DNA of 64,000 nt from Semisulcospira habei (lineage: Eukaryota > Mollusca > Gastropoda > Semisulcospiridae): NCBI GenBank assembly GCA_036245525.1, contig BTPG01000005.1, positions 126,348,620-126,412,619 of the forward strand. The letters run 5' to 3'. Shown here piece by piece: positions 37,878-48,379 of this stretch. The notes under the pieces are model-generated. The model saw only the letters and a program-made list of their open reading frames with translations. It was not told the DNA's origin and ran no database searches. The position numbers and the translations under genes are program-made. Numbering within the stretch: position 1 is the first letter of the stretch; every line of letters begins with the position of its first letter.

Positions 37878-38191
37878 CAACAAGGAAATAGCCCCCTTTA
37901 TGTTTGAAGAACAAGCAAAAAAGTTAAACAGTCAACTATTTTGTGACTGTTTTGCGGAAACGTGTTTTTTCTTTGATGTTTTTTATTTACCACGACAGGC
38001 TTGGCAGACATCTTTTTTGGCTGGCCAGCGCGCGTACTTGCGTGACAGAGTTCTTGCATTACAGTGGAATACTCCACACAGTTGGGGCCACTAAGTATTT
38101 ATTTCCATAGATACAAAGATATTACAGTGGTAAATGTACCCCTGTGTACTACGGGTGCCTGAGAATAGAGTGGGGTCTCGGAAACGACTGT
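37878..38191. other. No gene recognised
   Basis: Short unique-looking sequence between repeats. Confidence 0.4.
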
Positions 38192-38411
38192 TTAACCCAT
38201 TTAGCCCCTCCGAACTGCACTATGAGCAGGAGATGGATCGACCATGATCATCCAAGGGTATTGCCAAATTATCTTGGCGCCGTCAGCCAAGCTAATCTGG
38301 CACTACCCTTGAATAATCATGGTCGATCCATCTCCTGCAACTGGTACATAGTCGTTATATGACACCGGCCTCCAAAATCTGGGAATTGCGGCTTTAGAGT
38401 TAAATGGGTAA
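38192..38411. repeat. TTAA-type hairpin MITE, family A
   Basis: TTAACCCATTTAGCCCC to GTTAAATGGGTAA. Arms: ATGGATCGACCATGATCATC / ATAATCATGGTCGATCCAT. It directly abuts a family B MITE. Confidence 0.87.
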
Positions 38412-38483
38412 CCCTTTGGGTGTCGTTAGCGGTTTTAGTCGCGATGATTGGACTATAACCGCTAACGACACCCAAAGGGTTAA
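38408..38483. repeat. Short family B MITE, abutting family A copy
   Basis: GTAACCCTTTGGGTGTCG to CGACACCCAAAGGGTTAA with a shortened loop (gcgatgattggac). Confidence 0.87.
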
Positions 38484-38806
38484 GTTAGAAGGGAGAGAAG
38501 AAGAAACACATTGTCACAGTGGAGGCAAAGAATTATCAGCTGGACTACATTCCTCAGTAACAACAGTGGTGCCGACGAAAAGGAGATGGTGTCAACTGAG
38601 TCAATCATCAGCAGAAGAAGAGGAGGGAAATCATTGGGCCTCGTGGAATCAACTCGTAGTGCTAACCAAAGTCCTAGTTGTGTTGTGTTCATTTATAGGA
38701 CTTGTTGGACACTTTTTAGTCCTTGGACGCAGTGCCCAGTGCGTCCTGTAAACCAGTGCGATAAATGTTGTATGTTTGAGGAAGACTCAAGGGGCGACCG
38801 CGAGCG

Positions 38807-39604
38807 TTGAACCCTTTGGCTATCGATAGCCGTGTTTGTCGGGTTATCGATAGCGGTGTTTGTCGATCTATCGATAGCGGTGTTTGTCGGGCTATCGATA
38901 GCGGTGTTTGTCGGGCTATCGATAGCGGTGTTTGTCGGGCTATCGATAGCGGTGTTTGTCGGGTTATCGGGCTATCGATAGCGGTGTTTGTCGGGTTATC
39001 GATAGCGGTGTTTGTCGGGGTATCGATAGCGGTGTTTGTCGGGTTATCGATAGCGGTGTTTGTCGGGCTATCGATAGCGGTGTTTGTCGGGCTATCGATA
39101 GCGGTGTTTGTCGGGTTATCGATAGCGGTGTTTGTCGGGTTATCGATAGCGGTGTTTGTCGGTCTATCGATAGCGGTGTTTGTCGTTCTATCGATAGCGG
39201 TGTTTGTCGGGCTATCGATAGCGGGGTTTGTCGGGCTATCGATAGCGGTGTTTGTCGGGTTATCGATAGCGGTGTTTGTCGGGCTCTCGATAGCGGTGTT
39301 TGTCGGGTTATCGATAGCGGTGTTTGTCGGGTTATCGATAGCGGTGTTTGTCGGGCTATCGATAGCGGTGTTTGTCGGGTTATCGATAGCGGTGTTTGTC
39401 GGGTTATCGATAGCGGTGTTTGTCGGGCTATCGATAGCGGTGTTTGTCGGGTTATCAATAGCGGTGTTTGTCGGGTTATCGATAGCGGTGCTTGTCGGGC
39501 TATCGATAGCGGTGTTTGTCGGTTTATCGATAGCGGTGTTTGTCGCGATGATTCCTTGCAGGAAATATCGCGACAAACACCGTTACCGACAGCCAAAAGG
39601 GTTA
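38807..39604. repeat. Family B MITE expanded into a 24-bp minisatellite (about 30 copies)
   Basis: The left end ttgaaccctttggctatcgat and right end cgacagccaaaagggtta are MITE termini. Between them, the arm unit tatcgatagcggtgtttgtc plus ggg(t/c) is repeated about 30 times (38821-39545), followed by one full hairpin tip (gatgattccttgcagg). 24 is a multiple of 3, so long open frames appear on both strands (IDSGVCRV, LSIAVFVG, NTAIDSPT) and are artefacts. Confidence 0.95.
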
Positions 39605-39735
39605 TTGGAAGCGTGGGATTTGCCTGGCGCCAAGCTAACACGACACGACCCTTGAACTCTAATAGTGGATGCAGTTTGACAGGACTGAGTAAGTGCCAAC
39701 TCGGCTGTGTGTTATCAAAGACGGTACATTATATT

Positions 39736-40685
39736 GCGAAGCAAGACGTGATGCGCTGCAGGGCTCTCTCTGTGTGTGCAACGAGGGCAGCATCACCAGC
39801 AAAAAGCAGCTCACGAATCAGTTGGTCTAGGGTTTTCGTGTGGGCCTGCAGTCGTCTGAGGTTGAACAGGCTGCCATCGAGACGATACCTGATGTACACT
39901 GCATCGTCATCATCGAGGTCCACTGTGGCCTGCTTCAACATCATGCTAACAAAGATGGTGAAGAGGGTCGGTGCCAGCACGCAGCCCTGCTTTACGCCGT
40001 TGAGAATAGGGAATGATTCCGAGAGGTCATTGTTGAGTCTGACCTGGCCTTGCTGGTCCTCGTGTAGCTGGACAATCATGTTGAGGAACTTTGGGGGACA
40101 GCCAAGTCGCTCCAGGATCTGCCACATGCCTTGCCTGCTCACAGTGTCGAACGCTTTTGTTAGGTCGACAAATGTTACGTACAGACCTTTGTTCTGCTCG
40201 CGGCACTTCTCCTGTAGCTGTCTCAGCACAAAGACCATATCGGTGGTGCTCCTGTTTGCTCTGAAGCCACACTGGCCCTCTGGGAGTTGGTCTTCAGCGA
40301 TGGCAGGTACCAGCCGATTCAGGAGCAGCCTTGCAAGGATTTTCCCAGCAATGGACAGCAGGGTAATTCCCCGATAGTTGGAACAGTCAGACTTCTCGCC
40401 TTTGTTCTTGTACAGGGTGATAACGACTGCATCACGGAGATCTTTTGGTAGTGTTCCTTCCTCCCAGCAGCAGAGAAAGAGGTCATGGAGCTTGTTGTGC
40501 AGTGCTGTGCCTCCATGTTTCCAGATCTCTGGCGGTATTCCATCAATGCCTGCTGCTTTGCCACTCTTGAGCTGGTGGATGGCTGTGAGGGTCTCTTCAG
40601 CGGTGGGCGGTTCGTCCAATTCAACCTTTACTGGGAGGTGTGGGATTTGTAGGACGACTGCTTCTTTGGACTCGAGGTCAGTCTG
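39736..40685 (-). pseudogene. Inverted RT segment of the twin-primed LINE
   Basis: An open - strand frame: KSGKAAGIDGIPPEIWK, YRGITLLSIAGKILARLL, VTFVDLTKAFDTVSRQGMW (motif A), LNGVKQGCVLAPTLF (block 4) and LLFAGDAALVAHTE. The catalytic box is FAGD instead of FADD, so the first Asp is lost. The frame ends at ITSCFA where the inversion breaks. It is 5'-truncated at about FQTDLESKE. Confidence 0.88.
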
Positions 40686-41373
40686 AAAAAGACAGAGGTC
40701 CTCCATCAGCCGGCACCCAAGACAGTGTATCGCCCTCCTCACATCACCATTGGCGAGTCTGAACTAAAGTCAGTGCACCAGTTTACTTACCATGGCTGCA
40801 TTATCACGTCGGACGCCAAGCAGCCAACTACGACTCCTCGAACGCTTCCACCAGCGCTGCCTGCGTACCATCCTGGGCATTCACTGGAGTGACTATGTCA
40901 CCAACGTCGAGGTCCTTGAACAGGCTGAAACTGTGAGCATCGAGGCTTTGCTGCTGCGGACACAGCTCCGCTGGGCGGGGCATGTCTCCAGGATGGAGGA
41001 TCATCGCCTACCAAAGATCACCCTGTTCGGCGAGCTTGCTACTGGACACCGTGACAGAGGGGCACCAAAGAAGAGATACAAAGACTGTCTCAAGAAGTCA
41101 CTTAGTGCCTGCCAAATCGACCACCACCAGTGGTCTTCGCTTGCTGCGGACCGTGACACCTGGCGCTCCACCATTTACAAGGCAGCTGTCTCCTTTGAGG
41201 ACTCTCACAGAGCTAGCCTTAAGGACAAGCGGCTCAGGAGAAAAAACAGAGATGCCGCAGCTCAGAACCCTGGCCATACCTTCCCCTGCAGCCACTGCGG
41301 TCGAACCTGCCTGTCTCGGATTGGCCTCCGCAGCCACGAACAAGCCTGCAGACGTCGTGGGCAACTCCTATAA
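40686..41373 (+). pseudogene. C-terminal segment of the twin-primed LINE
   Basis: Resumes with LKKTEVLHQPAP.. HQFTYHGCIITSDAK at 40688-40815. It then has an internal deletion of roughly 60 codons with a frame change and continues from LRLLERFHQRCLRTILGIHW to RRRGQLL at 41373. RWAGHVSRM, ATGHRDRGAPKKRYKDCL and a C-terminal CSHCGRTCLSRIGLRSHEQAC zinc-finger-like motif are typical of this LINE group. Confidence 0.85.
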
Positions 41374-41589
41374 AATCTTCGTTCGCGAAGTCAAGCCAAG
41401 ACGAGACGAGACATTATATTATAATATATTGTCTTTGATTTCCCAACAAGCAGTGTGCCAGTGAAGTGAACAGGACTGTGTGTGGGATGTGTGGGTATTT
41501 TATTATAACGACTCATGGCGGATACCAGAATTATATTTATATGTTTATAATAATAATAATACATAGTATTTATAAGGCGCATTTCTCAT

Positions 41590-41830
41590 ATTTATATTAT
41601 AACTCTTAGTGTTAACGGACTTTGTCGGAGCGGTGCCCTCTAAATACTATCTCAAATCTGCCGGTGAACGCTCTTTCAGATGTACTGCTCCTTTAATTTG
41701 GAATTCCTTACCGCCGACTGAGCTGAGAAATGCCTCCCCCCTTACGCAGTTCAAAGCAAAGTTAAAAACTCACCTTTTCTCGCAGACTTTCGTGTGATCT
41801 CTACGATTTTCTGTAACTCCCACCCCGCAG

Positions 41831-41871
<41 letters not shown>

Positions 41872-41960
41872 CGTTTTCGCCTGCGCATTGAGTTATATTA
41901 TAAATATGAGAAATGCGCCATATAAATACCATGTATTATTATTATTATTATTATTAAATA
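41590..41960 (+). mobile_element. 3' end of an L2/CR1-like LINE
   Basis: 41609-41797 encodes GERSFRCTAPLIWNSLPPTE followed by LRNASPLTQFKAKLKTHLF, the conserved C-terminal segment of L2/CR1-type ORF2. A (GT)n at 41837-41868 follows, then gcgccatataaatacc and (ATT)n at 41936-41957, the usual tail. It is severely 5'-truncated. Confidence 0.8.
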
Positions 41961-42089
41961 CCGGCGCTGTACTATGGCGACGGGCCCCCAGGTGCAGCTT
42001 TGACTGCTGTTTTTATGTAGCCTAGATCTGAGACCATTTCTCTGTCGACGGTATTTTGTTTCTGTTGTTAACTTGTATTTCATGTACTA

Positions 42090-42424
42090 GCTTTAGTCAA
42101 GTAGTAACTTTACGAAAAAACATATAATAGTGTGTTCAGAAGACATAGGGTGGTCTTAGTATTCTGTTTTTGTCAGGGAGGTTCGGGTCGGGATGAGGCC
42201 CCTGGCGCCGGCCTTTAGATGCCTTCAGTGGCGACGGGCTTCACCCATCCCCGAGTCATTGTCCATTTTGTAGCTATGTTATTGTCCATTTGTTTGTAAA
42301 CTGTTGTGTGGGTGTGTGTGATTGCGAGTTGCACCTGAGGTGGCGAGACGAATTTCTCTTTTGGAGATAATAAAGTACTCTGATTATCTTATTATTATGT
42401 TATATTGTTGTTTCTGCAGTTGTT
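42090..42424 (+). mobile_element. LINE 3' tail fragment
   Basis: gacgaatttctcttttggag, then ataataaagtactctgatta and (TTA)n near 42390 has the form of a LINE 3' UTR end with a polyadenylation-like signal. No coding part was seen. Confidence 0.5.
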
Positions 42425-42426
42425 CG

Positions 42427-42600
42427 AAGAAGTACCCAACGGAGAAAGAAACACGCGTAAAAAAGATAGTTACAACTACAATTTATTAATATTTACCCGA
42501 AATATTAATAAATTGTGTTGTAACTATCTTTTCTAAGCGCGTTTCTTTCTCCGTTGGGTACTTCTTTGCATTTTACACGCTTGGCAGTTTGGTCTGGATT
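42427..42600. repeat. Palindromic repeat family G, short version
   Basis: Arms GAAGTACCCAACGGAGAAAG.. AATTTATTAATATTT and inverse, with only about 65 bp per arm. The inner part found in 37568-37877 is missing. It is followed by ttgcattttacacgcttggc as at 54066. Confidence 0.88.
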
Positions 42601-42705
42601 GCAGTTGTTCGGCAATCAACGTACTTTGACTATTCGAAACATTACTGTTACTTACGAAAAGGAATACTGTTTGTGACTGGTGCTACATGATATGTGAGGG
42701 TAATA

Positions 42706-42821
42706 TTAACTCATTCAAGGTCCCCCGCATCAATATCTGCGAATGTGTCGTATACAGTTGCCGCCGGGTCCGCTATACGAGACTCTCGCGGTTATTAATG
42801 CGGGAGGCCTTCAATAGTTAA
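42706..42821. repeat. TTAA-bounded hairpin MITE, family F
   Basis: TTAACTCATTCAAGGTCCCC to GGCCTTCAATAGTTAA. Inner arms cccgcat.. tgcggg and cgtatac.. gctatacg. Confidence 0.72.
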
Positions 42822-42881
42822 TACATCATTGCAAATATTTACATGTTTGAAATCCCATTACACTGACAATGTTTTTAAAAT

Positions 42882-43036
<155 letters not shown>

Positions 43037-43321
43037 TGATCTGTTTGTGAATTTCCCGTATTGACATTTCCATTCGAGAAAATAATAAAGTTTTAAAATC
43101 GTGTTCGTTGATTTTTCTGTATTTTAATTGTATCTTCAGCGTATGTATTTGATTGTTGTTTTGATGGCGGGTGAACCATAAGATGGCTGAGGTTTAAATA
43201 ATGTCAAGAAGACATATTTTTGTAAAAACAAATCTCATGTCGTGCTGACATCTTAGATGGTAGAGCCAATATAAACATTCATCTCGCTCAATAGTCTATT
43301 ATCTGTCATTAGATCCATTAC

Positions 43322-43522
43322 TTAACCCCTTAAGTGCCGGGGCAAGGCGAACGCTACCCAGCTGCAAGAGTAACATTTGGGGGCTCATCAGGATTTACGT
43401 CTCTTGTTAGTCCTTTGTTCTGTAATTTTTTCCCATTCACATCTGTGTTTTTCCCGCGAATGTGTGCAGTGTGCAGTCCTTTCAGACGCGAATTTCGTGA
43501 TCACTGGCAGCGAAGGGGTTAA
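43322..43522. repeat. TTAA-bounded MITE, family C
   Basis: TTAACCCCTTAAGTGCCGGG.. gctacccagctgcaagag to cgcgaatttcgtgatcactg then GCAGCGAAGGGGTTAA. It is inverted relative to 22577-22807 and lacks part of the central hairpin. Confidence 0.82.
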
Positions 43523-43690
43523 CCCATTACATTCTGAGGCTGATTTGCTAAAATTTGCTGATTGTCCTATGATGGCCACATTGCATATTTGGAGATGGAT
43601 CAATTGTTTGAGTTCAAGGGTGATGCCAGAATAGCTTGGCACCAACCTTGAACTATCAGTCAAATTTATTTCAAGCACTGGGTGTATTCG
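43519..43690. repeat. MITE family A', abutting family C at a shared TTAA
   Basis: TTAACCCATTACATTCTGAG begins on the same TTAA that ends the family C copy. Hairpin: GTTCAAGGGTGATGCCAGAA with a shortened partner caccaaccttgaac. The right end is lost. Confidence 0.75.
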
Positions 43691-44577
43691 GATGAAAAGT
43701 GTCACTAATTTCTCCCGCACTGCGGAAGTGACGTTCAGGACCCCGACCTTGACCCCTCTCCTGCAGGAGACGAGCATCTGAGTGTAAGCCGTCCCGGCTG
43801 AACGTATTGTTAAAAAAAATCCGTACAGAATCCAGTTGATGCTGCTGTTGGCGAACAAGACGAGGTTGCTGAAGACGCTGACGAAGGCAGGGACGTTCAC
43901 AAGGCGTCTAGCATGCCCACGACGAGAACCGTGGAGTAGAGGACGACCAGACACACGTACACGTCGAACCGCAGCGAGCGCACCATGGCACGGTTAGACG
44001 AGGCCGCGGTCTGTCTGGGTGTGGATGATTCGAGTTCGTTCTTGTTATCCGTCGCCTCTCTTGGACACAGTAAATATCTTTCGGAGTGGAAAGTTCTTTT
44101 TGCCTCTTCTCCGAGGTGTGGGCTTTTTCTTTGGGAAAAGGTTCGTGGTATTCTTTTGTTCGTCATCGGCATTGCTTTGAAATGTGGACTCGCTCTCATA
44201 TAATGTGTTTTCTTCAACCATCTTGTGCGCGGAACAATCGGTACTGTTTTTAGCATTGGTGGCTGAATGCACGAGAGCGATGACGTTCTCTCCAGGATCT
44301 TCTTCACCGGTTTTAGCAGCCATCTCCACATTTTCACGATCTCCACAGCTGCCTGTATCTTCGCTGTTGCTTGTATTTACCGTGTCCTTAACCTCAGCGT
44401 GCATGCAGCCAACGGTGCTGTCAATAGTACCGGTGGCTGCAGGAGCAAGGGAGGTATTTTCATAAGAACATCTCGTGTTCGTGTTGTCGCTAGATAATGC
44501 GGTATCAAACGTTGCGAGTGTCTGTCTTGTATTGGCACCGGCGGTTGTTTCTTCAACTGATATGAGCAGTTTCTTTT
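43690..44577 (-). pseudogene. Decayed class A (peptide-type) GPCR, third loop to C-terminus
   Basis: Read on the - strand. A Ser/Asn/Glu-rich stretch of about 175 codons (44577-44045) ends in basic residues (KKKPTPRRRGKKNF), like a long third intracellular loop. After a frameshift comes RSLRFDVYVCLVVLYSTVLVVG (TM6). A second frameshift near 43905 leads to VNVPAFVSVFSNLVLFANSS followed by INWILYGFF, a TM7 with an NSSxNWxxYG version of NPxxY. A third indel sits in a T run right after it. Three frame breaks in about 300 bp indicate a pseudogene, though assembly errors in homopolymers could explain part. TM1-5 are not in the window downstream of this strand. Confidence 0.7.
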
Positions 44578-44639
44578 AGGCTCACGTGCGAATCAAAAGT
44601 GAGTATGTTTTGACCTAATGGTCGTCCATCCGTCGTTTG

Positions 44640-45850
44640 TCTGCCGTTGTCCGTGGTAAACTTTAACGTTGGCATTTTCTCGGAGACAATTCAAGCCACA
44701 TTCTTTAAATTTGGCCCAAGGAAACTTTGTGGTAAGACCTTTCTAAGCATACCAATTTGAGTGATCTCTCACAAAGGTCAAGGTCACAGCGGATCAGGAA
44801 ATAGGTAAAAAAATAGCTATATTTTGACATAATTATTTTTTCTCAAATACTATTCACAACTTCAAACCCAAACATGGTACAAAGAAAGATACCTGATGGT
44901 AAGACCTTTCTTTTGCTTTACTTGCTTAATTCTTTGGATTCCTCGTGGAACAAAGGGCCTCTGCAACAGTCCTCCAGCGCACTCGATTCTGGGCAGCCTT
45001 TTTCAGTTCACCCTACGACAGGTTGCAGCTCTTCATTTCCTCTTCACAGGATCGTCTCCAGGTGGTCTTAGGGCGAACGACCCGTCTCTTTCCTTGGGGG
45101 TTCCACTGCAAAGATTGCCGGGTGATGTCCTGTGGGGGTTTCCGCAGACCTTTATATAGTACTAATTTGGTTGATGGCTCGGAAAGGTGAAGGGTCACAA
45201 GAGCTCAGGAAATAGGTGAAAAATAGCCATATTTTGACAAAAGATGTTTTTTCTCAAATACCATTCACAACTTCAAACCCAAACTTGGTACAGAGAAACC
45301 TGATGGTAAGACCTATCTATGCATACTAATTTGGATGACCCCCCAGAAAGGTCAAGGGTCACAAGGACTCAGGAAATAGGTCCGAAATAGCCATATTTTG
45401 ACAAAAGATGTTTTTCCTCAAATACTATTCACAACGTTAAACCCAAACTTGCTACAGAGATACCTGATGGAAAGACCTTTCTATAGTACTAATTTTGTTG
45501 AACCTCGGAAAGGTCAAGGGTCACGAGAGCTCAGGAAATAGGCGTAAAATAGCCATATTTTGACAAAAGATGTTTTTTCTCAAATACTATTCACAACTTA
45601 AAAGCCAAATTTGGTACAGAGATACCTGATGGTAAGATCAATCTATGCGTACTAATTTGGATGACCCCTCGGAAAGGTCAAGGGTCACAAGAGGCCTGCA
45701 AATGTTTGATAAATTGTAGGTATTATCAACATTTTTGCAAATTTTTCAATCAAATTTGGCACAAAGGTAGCTGATGATAAGACCTTCCTATGCATACTAA
45801 TTTAGTCGACTCATCGCAAGGTTAAGGGTCACGGGGGGTGGACAGATGTG
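44640..45850. repeat. 160-bp satellite array, interrupted by an RTE fragment
   Basis: Monomers start near gatacctgatggtaagacc at 44888, 45297, 45459, 45618 and 45765. Recurring parts are tgcatactaatttggatgac, aaggtcaagggtcacaagag and atagccatattttgacaaaa. A diverged monomer opens the window at 1-240. Confidence 0.9.
44918..45172 (-). pseudogene. RTE-type LINE C-terminal fragment inside the satellite
   Basis: On the - strand, WNPQGKRRVVRPKTTWRRSC and EEEMKSCNLS correspond to GKRNRGRPKETWRRTVERE in the RTE at 3734-4904. A frame change and RVRWRTVAEALCS follow. Satellite sequence resumes on each side (gacctttct / gtactaatttgg). Confidence 0.8.
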
Positions 45851-45984
45851 TGAAAAATGCCTACATTTTTAGAAAATATAGATTTTGCTGTTGCAGAAGC
45901 CAGCCCTTTACTTATTGTCGCAAAGGTCACACATATGCAATAGGTCATACACGTGAGCCATAATGGCTTTGCCTTTCTTGTTCT

Positions 45985-46320
45985 TTTTTTTTCTTTCTGG
46001 GGCATATGTTTCTGTCTACCGTTGGTCCATTCACTTGTATTTTCCTTTTTTAAACTCTCCCTAATGTATGCATTGCCTGTAGTTGTTGATATTGGATGTG
46101 TGTTGCTAAATGGTCTGCTGCACCTAAGAGATGACAAGTTTTGTTTTGGCTAAGGTATGATAAATTAGCATGAAGGTGCAGCATCCCTAGCATGTTAGAC
46201 CGGCTAGCGACATGCATTCAATATATTCTGTTTAAGGATTTTTTCCACAATCAATGCAGGTACGTCATGAGAAAATCATGTTGCTGTCAGGACGTTAAGC
46301 GATGTCCAATCAACCAACCA
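45985..46320 (+). mobile_element. SINE family H, copy 5, partial and interrupted
   Basis: ggggcatatgtttctgtcta to gtcaggacgttaagcgatgt then ccaatcaaccaaccaacc. A 75-bp insert at 46113-46190 carries an inverted CTGCACCT / AGGTGCAG. Confidence 0.78.
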
Positions 46321-46725
46321 ACCACAGAGAAAGACAGAAATAATAATTGCCTTACAGGTAAAGCGGTCCGGTGAAAACAATACATCACAATTATTTAACA
46401 AGATGAGGATTTCATCCCGAAGTCTACCGTATTGTTTGGAGCTCACATGCGTTTATATTTTAGGAATATTCAGAGTTGTTCATATTTTTAGGCTTATAAT
46501 GCTGATCCATTTCACACCTCTCTAAGCAAACCTCTGATCAACACACACGTCGGCGCACACAAATAAAGACGGACACACGGCGCTTCCTGCCATGAGTACG
46601 CTCTGTGGGCTCGTGTAGCGACAGGAATCCACCTGCTTCTACTCTAACCCACCCTCTGATCCACACACACTGGCACACATAAATAAAGACGGACACGCGG
46701 CGATTCCCGCCATTCGTAAACTCTG
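46321..46725. repeat. Unassigned sequence with a two-copy tandem repeat
   Basis: aaataaagacggacac(a/g)cgg with gccat and ctctg occurs at 46561 and 46681, spacing 120 bp. The rest is unrecognised. Confidence 0.6.
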
Positions 46726-47046
46726 GTTGGTTGGTTGGTTAGTTCGGGTTTAACGTCCACAGCACCGAGGTGATCATGGACGGCCCTAACGGGCGGGTTA
46801 TGGGGGACAGGGAAATCTATTGCCTATGGAGTACGACCTGAACACTGATCAACCCAGGCGCACTCCAACTGTGCCACTTTGATTTACCAGGACCTTTCAA
46901 CAGACATGCTATTGAACAAATCCGGTTTTTTCCCCTGGATTGTGAGTCCAGCTACCGGGGCCGGGACGGGATTCGAACCCACGACCCGGCGATTCCCTTC
47001 GCTCTCCTGCTCCGACGTTTAACCGCCTGAGCTATTTCGGACTCTT
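46726..47046 (-). mobile_element. tRNA-derived SINE
   Basis: Perfect 10-bp target duplication GTAAACTCTG at 46716-46725 and 47047-47056. On the - strand, TAGCTCAGGCGG (A box) and GGGTTCGAATCCC (B box) lie near the 5' end. The 3' end reads GTGGACGTTAAACCCGAACT then (AACC)n. The GACGTTAA tail is shared with SINE family H. Confidence 0.9.
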
Positions 47047-48055
47047 GTAAACTCTGTGGTCTGGGGTAGCATATAATGGACCTCACCGGTGCGCGCATTC
47101 TCAGCCAATCAGAAAATATAAAAAAATTGCCGCAGCGCGGTTCTGTTGCTGGGTGCCACAAGCCTTCCCGTAACTAAGAAAGGAAATAGCGAAGCGCGAT
47201 ACTGTTTGTGCGTACACATTTCACTGAAATGCCGGGTCAGGCATTGCCTTTGCGGTACCTGCAATCGGGACGAAACCATCAAAGAAAAGCTTCTGGCTTT
47301 TTTTCCCTCCCGAAACCAACGGGCAATGGGCTGAATAAAACTGAACTAGACCGCACACTGATCATCTCAACATCGGGATACTACCCCCCTAGAGAACAAG
47401 AGCAAACCGTGCGCAGAGCTGTTTGTATGCGGTAAGTGTCATTTTCTAGATTGTTCTGAAAATGGTTACAATTCACTTGGGGAAGTGGTACATAATTCAG
47501 CGATCGAGTTATCATGGCCGGAGCGTACTGTGGGCCTACAATAATGTGCAAGCACTCGCTATCAGGCAGTACCGCTACACTGATCTGCACACTCAGTTGG
47601 GATGTGTGATTTTAAATATGGAACTAACTCTCCAGAAACACTATAACCAAAGGTGTATGCCCTTACGTTTCTTCAGTTTGCACTCTCTCACTCACTGTAA
47701 CAAATCACGACAAGCACAGACACATCACTTCTACAGTAACACATTTAATCAGATCTATTTATGATGAGCATTATATTCATGCAACGTTTTTCTTCTCAGC
47801 ATTTGTGGGATTGCGAACCCAGTGAGTTGCACCCCTACCCATTACAGCAGACGAGTCACCTGCCTACAAATCCAGACTGCTCACAAATGTGGGCAGTACA
47901 GATTCCGGCTGTAAAATCTTCGCAGGAAGATCAAGTCTTGCAACATACACCTGACACTGTAGCTGGCAAGTGTGGGACAGCGGAACAATGATGCAAGTAT
48001 ATCTTTGTGTATATATGCTGACAATAACAGCAGAGGTGCATACCTAACATTTCGC

Positions 48056-48379
48056 TTACACTCTCTGATGACATTTCACTTTCCAAGTCAGACTTTCTTT
48101 GTTCTTTGTAGACAGCTGACAGTGTGAAACAGTGATGCCATGAATGGAATGTCTGGTGTGATCTGCGATACATTTACATCCCTTTGGGTAAAAACAATAA
48201 CCTGTGATATTTAGCTGGCCTTGCACCTGCGTGTGGTTGGGATATGATTTCTTTAGTCCCACGCTGGTGTTGTCAGCTAATTTCACACAAAATCCTGGTA
48301 ACTGACATGCCTCGAGTATGGTGTAATTTCTGGATGCGGATGGGCATTTGATTATGCCTGTCTGGCCACTGTCGCACAC
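48056..48379 (-). other. Broken Cys-containing open frame in TIR element copy 1
   Basis: Counterpart of the longer frame at 58062-58526. CDSGQTGIIKCPSASRNYTI, LEACQLPGFCVKLADNTSVG and GYCFYPKGC are conserved, but the frame is interrupted afterwards. Confidence 0.45.

Larger units (their letters stand above)
39736..41410 (+). mobile_element. Non-LTR retrotransposon with twin-priming inversion
   Basis: Bounded by a 10-bp target duplication ACATTATATT (39726-39735, 41411-41420). The 5' half (39736 to about 40685) encodes the RT in - orientation. The 3' half (about 40686-41410) is in + orientation and resumes where the inverted part ends. This is the classic product of twin priming. The pre-insertion site is AT-rich and flanked by inverted ATCAAAGAC / GTCTTTGAT. 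Confidence 0.88.

Noticed and set aside
38807..40377. Long open frames of 225-473 codons on both strands
   Set aside because: They are products of the 24-bp minisatellite, whose period is a multiple of three, and extend by chance into antisense LINE sequence.
46955..47040. Possible functional tRNA gene
   Set aside because: A and B boxes are present but the 5' arm does not pair into a full cloverleaf, and the unit is bounded by a target duplication as part of a SINE.
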